A stretch of 64,000 nucleotides of DNA, taken from positions 5,877,687 to 5,941,686 of the forward strand of contig OX345649.1 in assembly GCA_947044365.1 (NCBI GenBank), written 5' to 3'. This document shows positions 10,688-21,292 of this stretch, in pieces (within the stretch, counting starts at the first letter, position 1; each line of letters starts with the position of its first letter). A model generated the notes under the pieces. It ran no database searches and was not told the origin of the DNA. It worked only from the letters and a program-made list of their open reading frames with translations. The stretch is from Petrosia ficiformis. Lineage: Eukaryota; Porifera; Demospongiae; Haplosclerida; Petrosiidae. The position numbers and the translations under genes are program-made.

Positions 10688-13288
10688 TTATGAGTTATTC
10701 ATCATTATAATGAGTGGATTTTGACGAGTAACTTCTTCAGAACCCAATATCAATTGTCTTTCAAAGTTTTCAACTACGTTGCTATTCATATCTGTTGATC
10801 CTTTACTTCCTCTTGAGGGTCTCCATCCTATTCTCCATTTGTTTCTGTCGCTTGATTTATCTATTTCTGTTTCTTCTGTGCTCATATCTGAGACCATTCC
10901 TGAAGTTGTACCTGGTCCATTACGAAGTGTTGCTTGACTTCGAGATTGTAACTTTCTACCATTATCACCTGATGTGTGTAAGGGATGGAGAAATATTTGA
11001 TGTGTCTCATTGATGTATCCCTTCCTCTTTTCAGACATTTTAAAGAGAAGATGTGTCCATGGACTTTGAGAAAGAATGTGAAGTGTGTGTAATAGTTGCT
11101 TAAAATCTGGTCTTTCAGATTTCTCCAGCTTCCAACATTGTTGTAACTGATAATACCTACATATCCATAAATATAAAATGTAATGTGTATATATAGGTAG
11201 GTAGGTAGGTAGGTACATACAATTCATTACTGTAACATGGTAAGGGAGGTGGTCTCATTCCTTCGTAGATTTGGAGACACAACTGCTGTGGTTTCACTTT
11301 CTTAAAAGGTTCTCTACTTTCTATTGTAATGATGTTAGTAGATCAAATAACATATTGTAAACTTACCCAATGTAGCTACTCTAAATATCAGAATACCAAA
11401 TGACCATCTATTATATGTAACAATGTAGAATCATTATAATCATGCTATTCTACACTTACACATCACTTTTAGTGGAATAATCTCCATCACTAATGCATTC
11501 AGGAGCCATGTCTTGAAGGTATTCTCCACGTCCACTAGTAATATAGTACTCTCCTGATTGACATGATGAAAAGTTTGCTAATTTCACAATGAGTCCATCA
11601 CCAATAAAAACGTTTCTAGTTGATATATCACCATGAACAATTTCATGATTAGCAAGATATTTCTACAAGAGAGTATGAATAAAATATTATTATTAGCACA
11701 TAGACTCACAGCTCCTTCAGTAATTTGTATTAGAATATTCATAAGATCATCTGCAACTTGATGATTATTATATAACCTTCTGGAACTAGTTCTTGTATGA
11801 TCAATGTACCAATGAGGTATTGGACCATTACGAAGACCTCTCAAGAATTTTTGCAAGGTCCCACATGGCAGGAACTCTGTTAACAAGCACAAAGGATCTG
11901 GATCACTAGTCTTACCAATGAAAGATGTGATATGAACACTTCTGTCAGTCTGTGAAAGAATATACAGAGATAATTGATAAGTTCAATATAATTAATATCT
12001 AACATTGCTTTTCATGGATTCTAAAACATTGATCTCGTGTAACAACTCCTCTATTCCTTGTTTTGATGAGTTTTCTGAAATAACGAATAAAAGAAAGTTA
12101 TAATTATATTATGATTAGGTAGAGTAACCTCTTAGATGTTTAACGGTGACATCATTTTTGTTAACAACACCATGGTGTATTAGTGTGTAAGTTCCTTTAT
12201 GAATCAACTCCTCCAACACAATGGATCTAAATACTAGTACATCAGTAATTCCATTGTCCATTTCTATATAAGAAATGATACATATTTATACACATGAAGT
12301 AAACAAATATTCACCTTCAAATAATTCAACTCTTTCTTTGCCAATCAGAAACCCTGAATCTTCCTCTTCTTGTTTTTGTTTCCCTTTCATCTTACATCTC
12401 AACCTTATCCAGAGTACTACTATAATACCTATTGGTGTTAGAATGAATACACAACCAACTGTAATCACTGATGCAGCAATTGTTGTAGTAAAGGAACCAG
12501 ATTTATTTGTTTGTATGACTGTTTGTGAGGTGGAGAGATAGTCAAAAGAAGAAATGGAGGAGGTGATGAAGGATGAAGTTGAGGAAGAGGAGGATGAAGG
12601 TGCGATGGACATCATTGTGCTTATTATGACTGATGTGGTCTCAACTGTTAGAATAACACTACTTGATATTTCTGAAGAATAAAGGTAAATAATATTTTAG
12701 GTATCACAAACCTCATTATTAATATGAATGAATAAGAAACAGGATATCATATAAGCGATAGTCAAATATATTCACTTTTATAATAATTGATGTATAATTA
12801 TGATTATGAGTATGTATGTACACAAATACTACACAATATCAGTTCATACCTTTGTGTGGTGGTATAACTTCAATAGTGATATTACATTCATACACACAAG
12901 TCAATTTGGACATATAATTATATATCAGTTTCATAACAATAACTCCGTTGTCTTTAGTACTTGCACTTTCAACAGTACAGAATCTTTCATGATCGTTTTC
13001 TAATTCACAGTTAAAATGAGATCCTCCATTGTATTGCCAGAAATAGTTAGATGGTGGAGCTCCTGCTTCAGCGTCTGGATACTTGCACGATATATTATAT
13101 CCTTCTCCATCATTTATGACAAGAGTACAATAGTATGTTTCCGAGCAGCCATTAGACAATGAAGTGAAATATAATATATCTACTGGTGAATAAGAGAAAA
13201 TGAATGAAAATTAATCCTTATATATATATATATACTATGTCTTACCAACAATAAAGAAATAGGCAACTTGGCAGCTCCACCCTGCCAT
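10688..13288 (-). CDS. Ig-like receptor tyrosine kinase-like pseudokinase
   Basis: This is a type I membrane receptor of about 650 residues. A signal-peptide exon starts at 13288 (MAGWSCQVAYFFIV). A Cys-rich Ig-like extracellular segment follows (12850-13160, with YYCTLV, ISCKYPD and FWQYNGG), then a Ser/Thr-rich stalk. A transmembrane helix (AASVITVGCVFILTPIGIIV) is followed by a basic stop-transfer. The kinase domain spans 12270-11060: the glycine loop is degenerate (KGTYTLIHHG), the VAIK Lys is kept (VTVK), HRD is HGD (HGDISTRNV), DFG is NFS (LANFSS), and APE (MAPECI) and DVWSFG are kept. The tail has about 110 residues and no obvious docking motif. Loss of the DFG Asp suggests weak or no catalysis. 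About ten exons. It resembles the large sponge-specific RTK families; no vertebrate orthologue is assigned. Confidence 0.8.
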
Positions 13289-13490
13289 GATAAATACGTG
13301 GGTGTAAGCTGATTAAGAATTTTATTAGCAGCTCCGATGTAAACATGGGGTGTGGTTTTGTTAATAGACTCTTCTAGATTCTTCGATTGGCTGAAGTCAG
13401 TGGGACACTCCAGAGTCTTCTAAAAGTATGTCTTTCTTCTTATAATTATGAATATAGAATATACAGCTCAATGTTATTTACAGAAACTGA
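13289..13490. promoter_or_regulatory. Bidirectional promoter region, receptor pseudokinase/HCFC1R1-like
   Basis: There are 202 bp between opposed starts. A plus-strand open frame from 13387 is ignored because it lacks an ATG in the right phase to splice to the next exon. Confidence 0.35.
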
Positions 13491-15037
13491 ATGGAACATC
13501 ACAAGATGTCAAACAGGTGGTCTTATCAACATGATTTACATCTTAACACAAGAATGGTATGAACATATTGATCCAGTATTGTATGTGTGTATATATGATT
13601 ATTTATAATCTTAGGTTGTATCTCCTGTTAAAAGACGAATAAGAGATAGAGATGAATCAGAGGAAAAGGAAGAGTGAGTATAATTAATGTACTAGTGTAT
13701 ATTAGTAGTTTTTGTAATTAATTTGTAGATGGGTGGAGATTGGAAAAGGAGTGAAGAGATTTTTAAGTGAAGAAATGATGGCCAATCATATGCAGCAATT
13801 AAATATAGCCTCACCCCCTTATTATTCTCCATCACACGAGTGTGGTGAATTTGCCTCTGGTAGTGAAGATGATATCCTAAACACTAACTGCATTCGGTTT
13901 GATGATTTAAAAACTGATGATGATTTTGTTCTGGCTAAACCTTTGTGTGAGGATGTTAAGATATTATGTGATGGATTAACAGAAGATTCACAAGAAGAGC
14001 TTGTGGTCAAATCTAATGGAAAGTTAGAACTAAGATTATTAAATTAAAAAAGTGAAAGTTGTATATATGTACTTCATAATATTTTAGATTTAAAAATGTT
14101 GATAAAGATATGATTGAAGATGACAGTTCAGATGAGAATATCACAAGGTAATTAAAATTATTAATTATAACTTGTAATAATTATTGTATTTATCAGTTCC
14201 GATTTTGAAGTTTGGATTGCTCCAGAAATGAAAGATATTATGCAGAATAGCAAATCAATTTTACCTGATGATATTATGAATGAAATGTAAGTTAGTTTGT
14301 TAATTTAGTCATGAGATTAATTAATTTAATAGGAACAAGCCATGTATGGCGTTAGTTCCTTATATGAAACCTGAAGAGCATTTAATACATTCTATATGGA
14401 AGTCAATAAACACACAGGTGAGATTATGTTGTAAATATTAACTATTTCGTAATCGTGTTTTCATTAGACCTCCAGTGAAATCCAATCTTCATGTGATGAT
14501 CATGTGACAAATGACACATCCTCCATATGTGATGATATAAGAGAAACGTCCACTTCAAGTGAAGACTTGTTAAAATATAAAACAGTTAATAGTCCTTCCT
14601 TCAATGATGACACATCTCATTATATGTCTGACAATGATGACACATCACTTCAAATTAGCTCTTGGATCACCGACAATTTATCACATTATTCTCCAGAGAC
14701 CAGTCTCCCTTCTCAAACTCATGATACCAGTAACACACTTCTTCCTCAAACCAATGATACCAGTAACACACTTCTTCCTCAAACTGGTTACACTTTCCTT
14801 CCTCAAACTAGCGATACAAAACATGTTTGGATTACTGACACATTCAATTGTTATTTTCCTCAGAGCAGTGACACAACTTTTCATTGTACACCTTGGACCA
14901 GTGGTATAAATGGCTTACAAGATCATTCAAATATCCGGTAATAAATACTATTATCTATTATTAATGTATGTATATTACCTATTTCTATTCTTTATAGATT
15001 CAATGAATACTCAAATGATGAGGAAATGGAATTATAA
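13491..15037 (+). CDS. HCFC1R1-like protein with Thr/Asp-rich repeats
   Basis: The function is not established here. The ATG at 13491 has an in-frame TGA immediately upstream and splices in phase (donor after 13556, acceptor before 13616) to VVSPVKRRIRDRDESEE. The key segment is RFLSEEMMANHMQQLNIASP plus PYYSP, closely matching the FLSEENMATHFSQLSL...PYCSP core of human HCF-1 regulator 1 (HPIP). That factor binds HCF-1 and aids its nuclear export. Acidic patches follow, then LPDDIMNEMNKPCMALVPYM. An intronless 470-nt exon (about 14468-14938) is rich in Thr, Ser and Asp with an 11-residue tandem repeat (NDTSNTLLPQT type). It ends YSNDEEMEL. Seven exons. The human protein's DHPY HCF-binding tetrapeptide is not kept at the equivalent site (SPPYYS), so HCF binding is unproven. 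Confidence 0.6.
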
Positions 15038-15201
15038 ACAGTTAACGATATTTCTTTTTGTATAATTATTTTATTATCACATCTTTCAGTTTTTACTTTT
15101 CTAAAAGCAAATGAAACAATTTGTGAAACAATCTTTGATAGTATTTATACACAATTTAATGCAATCAAGTCGTTAGTTAGAGAAATGTGCAAATATTCTC
15201 A

Positions 15202-15242
15202 TTTGAATGGATTAACTTGCTGGTTTGGGTGTAACCATCAGC
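15202..15242 (-). pseudogene. AOAH 3'-end remnant
   Basis: Read on the minus strand, this begins with a block encoding ADGY..PN-like sequence, nearly identical in bases to the AOAH segment for DGFHPNQ (16800-16832). After an apparent internal deletion it continues with a match to the AOAH TTAATCCATTCAA block (16720-16735). It lies only 12 bp beyond the stop of the TLCD3-like gene, so it looks like the deleted remains of a second AOAH copy. The similarity is short and was judged by eye. Confidence 0.5.
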
Positions 15243-15254
15243 AAAAACAAATGA

Positions 15255-16336
15255 TTAATTTTGTTTTTCTTTAGTACTAAAAAAGTTTTTGGCTCCCTCA
15301 GTCAACAATCGTAAAGTACCAGTGAACCAATAAAAATTAAGAAGAAATCCAATCATCATGAACAAGTGACATATCCAACACATTGAGGTAATGGCAGTTA
15401 TGATGTTTCCATGGTGATATTGTATAGCATATATTATATATAAGAAAGGAAATATAATGATACGTACAGTAAGAAAGAACAGAAAAACTAACACTCCATT
15501 TACATAATACAAAACAGTGCCTTTAAGATCAAGCTGAAGATAGATAGAGATATTATCAATATACTGAGTATGAAGTAACTTACTCTTTTAGCCACAAAAT
15601 GAAGACTTACAAATGGAGAGGAAAGCTCCATTGCAAAAAGACAGCCAATAAAGAAATCGCCTCTACTTCCTCTTGTGATAGGGTGCTGAGTTATCAAAAG
15701 GTAATAAATTTAAGAAATATAATTACTGGACTTACCATTACTATTAATCCTACTGTTATTATTAATATATGATGAAACATCATTGCAGCTCTATCTACGA
15801 AATATCTTGGTATAATCTTTAATAATGGCATTTTTGAAAGCTTCAATTGACTTTGACGAAATGTAATGAAGAATGCATAAGAATCATGTATCATATACCA
15901 TTCCATGATGTAGGCAGATGGGAGAAGAATACTGGACCTGGTTTGATATGATTAACCAAGTGATATATTCATTGTCAACATGTGTACCTTGCATATAACA
16001 TATCATTAAATGTTTCTAAGCAAATGATCACACCACAAATAGAACTAAATATTGAAGAGAGTGTAGAGATAGTCCTGTAGTAGAATATACAAGATATAAC
16101 ACATCATTTATTCACTATAATACTTACCTTTCAGTAAGTAATGCTATATCATAATGATAATAATTATCATGTAATTGGTGTTTATCTTTAATATTCTTCA
16201 GATAATAATTTGATTGATAAAATTTCTGCAACATCCAGGGAACTATCCACCATCTTATTAGTACATCTAAGATAAGATAAAATGGTGCAGTCAAGAGCCA
16301 TATCCACCATAGACCTAGTACAGGTACTTCAGCCAT
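15255..16336 (-). CDS. TLC-domain protein, TLCD3 (FAM57)-like, copy 1
   Basis: This is a multi-pass ER/Golgi membrane protein of the TRAM-LAG1-CLN8 family; TLCD3A/B are linked to ceramide and sphingolipid metabolism. The start at 16336 gives MAEVPVLGLWWIWLLTAPFY, the first hydrophobic helix. The TLC core shows MFHHILIITVGL (the conserved His-His pair), RGSRGDFFIGCLFAMELSSP and FVSLHFVAK. Later come LYYVNGVLVFLFFLTVRI, FPFLYIIYAI and FYWFTGTLRLLTEGAKNFF, ending KEKQN. Matching landmarks in FAM57B are MVLHHAAMVL, KGDFFLGCMLMAEVSTPFVC, KVNGALMLLSFLCCRVLLFP and LYWFFLICRGA. Six exons. It is a tandem paralogue of the gene at 22178-23488; both lack a clear acyl-CoA motif. Confidence 0.85.
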
Positions 16337-16674
16337 TGTAAAAAAAAAATTTATATAATTATAGTTATTACTAGGAGCATCAAATTTAATTTTTCTTTAA
16401 AAAAATTTAATATAATTTATATTTTTACAATAATCTGTTCCCAAAACAACAATGATGTAATCGTGTATGTTTGGAAAACTACTATCTTGTTTAAAATTCA
16501 TTTTCACTGTTAAAACTAACAACAAAATCTGTGATTTTATAAGAACACACAATACATTAGTAACTCATAGCTACATGTGTATATATATATATATATATAA
16601 TATAATATAATATAAAAATTCAGCTACAGGTATTATAATAATTATAATATAATACACACACATGATACACATGT

Positions 16675-18405
16675 TTAATAACCTCCTTGATCTTTAAATT
16701 TCTTTTCAATCAGATTATTGAATGGATTAATTGGTGGTATAATTTCAGGGTATGTCTTTTCGATCATCTCCCATGTTACATTTGCAGTGAGTGCATTTGC
16801 TTGTTGGTTTGGGTGGAAACCATCAACTGGCTCTATAAGGTCAGACATTTTACCACCTTTAGCCTCCCAACGACGAAAGACTTCTTCAACAGTCGTGTTC
16901 AAATACAGAACTTTCACATTTTTATATGTTGTATTGGAAATGAGACTTTTGAGAGCTTCATTAAGTTGCATCGCTCGCTCTGTTGTAATATTACGCCATG
17001 TTTCATTGGAATTCATCCACCCAAAACATGGAGATACTTGAAGACAATTCAAATAGTCATACATTTGAGCATATGTGACATCACCACGTGTTGAACCTAT
17101 TGGATGAATATGATTATGAAGAGAATTGTATAGAATTCGTCCATCCACTAGACCATTAGCTAGTATCACTGACTTGGGGGGAAGTACAGTATCAAGATAT
17201 TGAAAAATAGCATGATTGTTATCATAAAACTCTTTTGGTGTCGTCATATGAGACGTGTCTTGATGTGCACTACAAACATCATTACCAACTAACTCCAGTG
17301 TCACAATCACAGGATGATCAAATGATTTATGACGAGATAAAGATCTCATTATCGTATTGTTCATTGAAGATGAACGTGCTCCATTTACTGCAATGTTCTG
17401 AAAGTCACGATGATTACATCTATTTCTTTTTCTCAGTTTCAGATACAGTGAATCAGTTGGACCAGTTATGTCATTCTTCCATTTTGAGTCACTAATATAA
17501 CCAGTAGTAAACGACAGCATCGGCCAATCAAATTCATTCTCTAAAATGAAAAAGAGATCTGCAAATGTTGCGATGCTCAAATCTTTAGCAGTTAACCATT
17601 CTGGGGGAATATGAAAATGAGCTCCAACACTATCCCCAAGCACTACTGTACCCATCTGACCAGTACCATTACACCATTGTTCCTCATATGTTCGACCTGT
17701 GGAAGAATCGATGCCATAAACACCATTGCAATTTGTATCAGCTACAGCATCATCTGTAGAGTATCGTCCAGGATACATCTTAGCATTTAGGTCATTACAA
17801 TCTTTACCACGCCATGAAGTACCACGAAACGTATGTACATCAGAGAACTTGTCTTGGTCAAGATCGATCAGAGGTTCGTGATCATCCGAAAACTGTTTTA
17901 TCAAGTCACAAATTGACTTGATTACTGGTTCATTGCATAAATCTGGAAAAACAAAGGGTCGACCCCTTGAATTCTCTGCTAATTTGATAGCAGATATCAC
18001 CCTGGACCTCTGAGCTGCTAGAGAAATGTCAACAGTAGGTAGAGGAAATATGTGACACATCTGTGGGGAGTCATGTTTGCATAGTCCAATCCCATAACAA
18101 GCCAAATCAGGTGTTTCTTTTTTCTCAATTATAGCTATTATTCCCGGGCCATATTCTGTAATCAACATCTTGCAAGCTTCTTCAAATCCACTTGGAAGGT
18201 ATTTGCAGAAACGAGCCAAAGAATCTGCAATGGATTCGTTGTAGATTTGAGTGAGTTGTTCTGCAAGACCTACTATTATAGCACACCCAGCGCACGTAGT
18301 ACCTCCATTGGCGCCTCTCTGCTGCAACAACCAGTGTTTTTTAGCAAGTAGCACTGGAGATTGAAGGAGAATAGAGAAAACTATAATCAGTAAAACAAGT
18401 TTCAT
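16675..18405 (-). CDS. AOAH: Acyloxyacyl hydrolase (AOAH), intronless
   Basis: AOAH is a secreted/lysosomal lipase that removes secondary acyl chains from bacterial lipopolysaccharide and detoxifies it. I use the Met at 18405 (MKLVLLIIVFSILLQSPVLL, a classical signal peptide), giving 576 residues against about 575 in mammals. Residues 30-110 form a saposin-B domain with its paired cysteines (TTCAGCAIIVGLAEQL, FCKYLPSGFEEACKML, CYGIGLC). The GDSL-type hydrolase domain contains the nucleophile block GDSVGAHFHIPPEW, the block VNGARSSSMNN, LELVGNDVC and the His block VDGFHPNQQANAL. The whole gene is one exon, whereas its neighbours have 4-10 introns and mammalian AOAH has many. It lies between two TLCD3-like genes on the same strand. 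Function is inferred from conserved domains and length. Confidence 0.95.
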   Translation of the reverse strand: MKLVLLIIVFSILLQSPVLLAKKHWLLQQRGANGGTTCAGCAIIVGLAEQLTQIYNESIADSLARFCKYLPSGFEEACKMLITEYGPGIIAIIEKKETPDLACYGIGLCKHDSPQMCHIFPLPTVDISLAAQRSRVISAIKLAENSRGRPFVFPDLCNEPVIKSICDLIKQFSDDHEPLIDLDQDKFSDVHTFRGTSWRGKDCNDLNAKMYPGRYSTDDAVADTNCNGVYGIDSSTGRTYEEQWCNGTGQMGTVVLGDSVGAHFHIPPEWLTAKDLSIATFADLFFILENEFDWPMLSFTTGYISDSKWKNDITGPTDSLYLKLRKRNRCNHRDFQNIAVNGARSSSMNNTIMRSLSRHKSFDHPVIVTLELVGNDVCSAHQDTSHMTTPKEFYDNNHAIFQYLDTVLPPKSVILANGLVDGRILYNSLHNHIHPIGSTRGDVTYAQMYDYLNCLQVSPCFGWMNSNETWRNITTERAMQLNEALKSLISNTTYKNVKVLYLNTTVEEVFRRWEAKGGKMSDLIEPVDGFHPNQQANALTANVTWEMIEKTYPEIIPPINPFNNLIEKKFKDQGGY

Positions 18406-18453
18406 GGCCACCTGATCTGATCGACCTCATCCTAATCGTATATTAATTATAAC

Positions 18454-18469
18454 TGACGTGACGCGTCAC
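18454..18469. promoter_or_regulatory. TGACGTGACGCGTCAC element upstream of AOAH
   Basis: A perfect 12-bp palindrome (GTGACGCGTCAC, 18458-18469) overlaps TGACGTGA, which resembles bZIP (CREB/ATF/XBP1) half-sites. It lies about 50 bp upstream of the AOAH start codon and is the only GC-rich motif in that spacer. The role is inferred. Confidence 0.4.
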
Positions 18470-18516
18470 ATGACAGAGGGCATGGCTCACTTTGAATTAT
18501 CACATAAAAATAAACC

Positions 18517-18610
18517 TTAATTTTGTTTTTGTCTAGCAATAAATAAGTTTTTAGCTCCCTTTTGAGCAAGCTTGAGATATTTGTTATCTGTATTCTTTAC
18601 AGCCAATTAT
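18517..18610 (-). pseudogene. TLCD3-like C-terminal remnant
   Basis: Minus-strand reading gives LAVKNTDNKYLKLAQKG followed by AKNLFIARQKQN and a stop. This aligns with the C-termini of both intact copies (RLLTEGAKNFFSTKEKQN and LAVVKKVSRGAKRLYGNEHKQ). No upstream TLC exons are found; the frame breaks just upstream and the tandem repeat array begins. It ends 112 bp before the AOAH start codon, so the AOAH promoter overlaps the tail of this dead copy. Confidence 0.65.
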
Positions 18611-18751
18611 ATATTATCTACTACTTCATGTAATGATTATATATATATATATATATATAGACACTGTCTTATAATCTGCCGTCAACAGTTAATATACTGA
18701 AGCTCAATACAAAAAATAAAACAGTATTTACATAAATCCATAATATTGTAC

Positions 18752-18897
18752 TACTGCGGTTTTCAAGTTCATTGAACTGAAGTTCACCTTCGCACATGCT
18801 CAGTATAAGTATTGTGATGTCACAGTGACCTCACAATACTTATACTGAGCATGCACGAAGGTGAGCTTGACCGTCAATGAACTTGAAAACTGCAGTA
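18752..18897. mobile_element. Foldback MITE with TA target duplication
   Basis: A hairpin of about 142 bp is bounded by TA on both sides. Its termini are CTGCGGTTTTCAAGTTCATTGA and the inverted copy ending GAACTTGAAAACTGCAG. Inner arms also pair (ATGCTCAGTATAAGTATTGTGA with its inverse) around a short TGTCACAGTGACC centre. TA duplication and long inverted repeats fit a non-autonomous Tc1/mariner-type element. No transposase is encoded. Confidence 0.8.
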
Positions 18898-21004
18898 TAA
18901 TACCTCATGTATTCTTACAAGTTGAAATGTTTTCTCTCTTGATTTCTCAACACAAGCAATCAATAATTACACTAGCTATATAAATTCCTATCAACTCAAA
19001 TTTGAAAACACATCACTAAGTTGCTGTCCTCCAGTCTCCCATCAACACTTAAGCTCAATACAAAATACATGATAGCATTATTTTAACTATAAATACTGTT
19101 ATATACTGTGCTGATTAAACTACATGTATAATTATGTATAGCTGCTGAAGATACATCAATAAATTACCTTCCGCAGTCAACAGTTCACGATACTCATGCT
19201 CAGTCAAATAATAAGATAGTATTTAATGACATTCACAAGAGACAATTCAACTTGCCTGTTAAAACCAGTTTTTGTTCTTGACAACTCTGCATAGTGAAAA
19301 GATAATAATCATAAATATAATATTGTAATATAAACTAAACTATGATTAAATTCTCAGATTAAATTGAGTGAAATCTGCTCTGAAAATACATAGTATTACA
19401 TACTGTCCTATAATCAGCTCATGGGGTCTGAAATTCAATACAAAGAATAAGATATTATTTAGAAATGCATAATCCAAAGAGATTTAACACAATGTAATTG
19501 TACAGTAATACATTATTATACACTGTAGATTAGGAATTCACTCACTTGTTGAAATTCATTTTACAGTGGCTTTAGTATATAAAAAAAGATAATATATATT
19601 ATAATAATTATTCAATATTGGTTTACTGTAGATTAAATTACAGGTATATTGGGTTAAATCTACTCTGAAAATACATTCCTAAATTACTGTCCTATAATCT
19701 GCCGTTAACAGCTCATGGTGTCTGAAATTCAATACAAAGAATAAGATAGTATTTAGTAATATATATTCCAAAGAGATTTAACTGTACAGTAATACATTAT
19801 TATACATTGTAGATTATGAATTTACTCACCTCTTGAAAGTAGTTATCTTTTTGTACTTTTCGCTTTCAGTAGCTCAGCATATGAAAAAAGATAATATATA
19901 TTATAATAATTAGTGAATATTGGTATTCACAGTGGATGAAATTACAGGTATATTGGGTTAAATCTACTCTGAAAATACATTCCTAAATTACTGTCCTATA
20001 ATCTGCCGTTAACAGCTCATGGTGTCTGAAATTCAATACAAAGAATAAGATAGTATTTAGTAATATATATTCCAAAGAGATTTAACTGTACAGTAATACA
20101 TTATTATACATTGTAGATTATGAATTTACTCACCTCTTGAAAGTAGTTATCTTTTTGTACTTTTCGCTTTCAGTAGCTCAGCATATGAAAAAAGATAATA
20201 TATATTATAATAATTAGTGAATATTGGTATTTACAGTGGATGAAATTACAGGTATATTGGGTTAAATCTACTCTGAAAATACATTCCTAAATTACTGTCC
20301 TATAATCTGCCGTTAACAGCTCATGGTGTCTGAAATTCAATACAAAGAATAAGATAGTATTTAGTAATATATATTCCAAAGAGATTTAACTGTACAGTAA
20401 TACATTATTATACATTGTAGATTATGAATTTACTCACCTCTTGAAAGTAGTTATCTTTTTGTACTTTTCGCTTTCAGTAGCTCAGCATATGAAAAAAGAT
20501 AATATATATTATAATAATTAGTGAATATTGGTATTTACAGTGGATGAAATTACAGGTATATTGGGTTAAATCTACTCTGAAAATACATTCCTAAATTACT
20601 GTCCTATAATCTGCCGTTAACAGCTCATGGTGTCTGAAATTCAATACAAAGAATAAGATAGTATTTAGTAATATATATTCCAAAGAGATTTAACTCTACA
20701 TTAATACATTATTATACATTGTAGATTAAGAATTTACTCACCTGTTAAAAGTAGTTAACTTTTCGGAAGCTCAGCATATAAAAAATATAATATATATTAC
20801 AATAATTATTCAATATTGCTATTTACTGTAGATTAAATTACAGGTATATATATTGGGTAAAATCTACTCTGAAAATACATTCCTAAATTAATGTCCTATA
20901 AACTGCCGTTAACAGCTCATGGTGTCTGAAATTCAATACACAAACACAAAATAAGATAGTATTTAGAAATATATATTTTATATTTCAAAGAGATTACAGT
21001 GTTT

Positions 21005-21292
21005 CAGTTTCGGCTCAATCTGAAACAATTGATTTCGCAATGAAAAAATCAGCTATAGTTCAGGGTAAAAATCCAATTTCGCGAGAATACTAAAGTGTTC
21101 ACAGTTATAACAGAAAATATTACTGATCAAAACCACTTTGGAGACATAATAGGACATGATTATCTAACTCTAGAAACAGTTTCGGCTCAATCTGAAACGA
21201 TTGATTTTACAATGAAAAAATCAATACCAAGGCTATAGTTCAGGGTAAAAATTCAAATTTTGTAAATATACTAAAATGGTCACGGTTCTAGC
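21005..21292. repeat. Two-copy 173-bp direct repeat
   Basis: CAGTTTCGGCTCAATCTGAA begins at 21005 and again at 21178, each followed by a matching GATTT...AATGAAAAAATCA and a TATAGTTCAGGGTAAAAAT block. No coding frame is evident. It lies at the distal end of the 304-bp array. Confidence 0.7.

Noticed and set aside
16687..17495. Plus-strand frames opposite AOAH
   Set aside because: Antisense to the intact, highly conserved AOAH frame; composition is that of a shadow frame.
19400..20990. CRISPR-like or satellite array
   Set aside because: Units are about 304 bp with no unique spacers and the host is an animal; I treat it as a tandem repeat.
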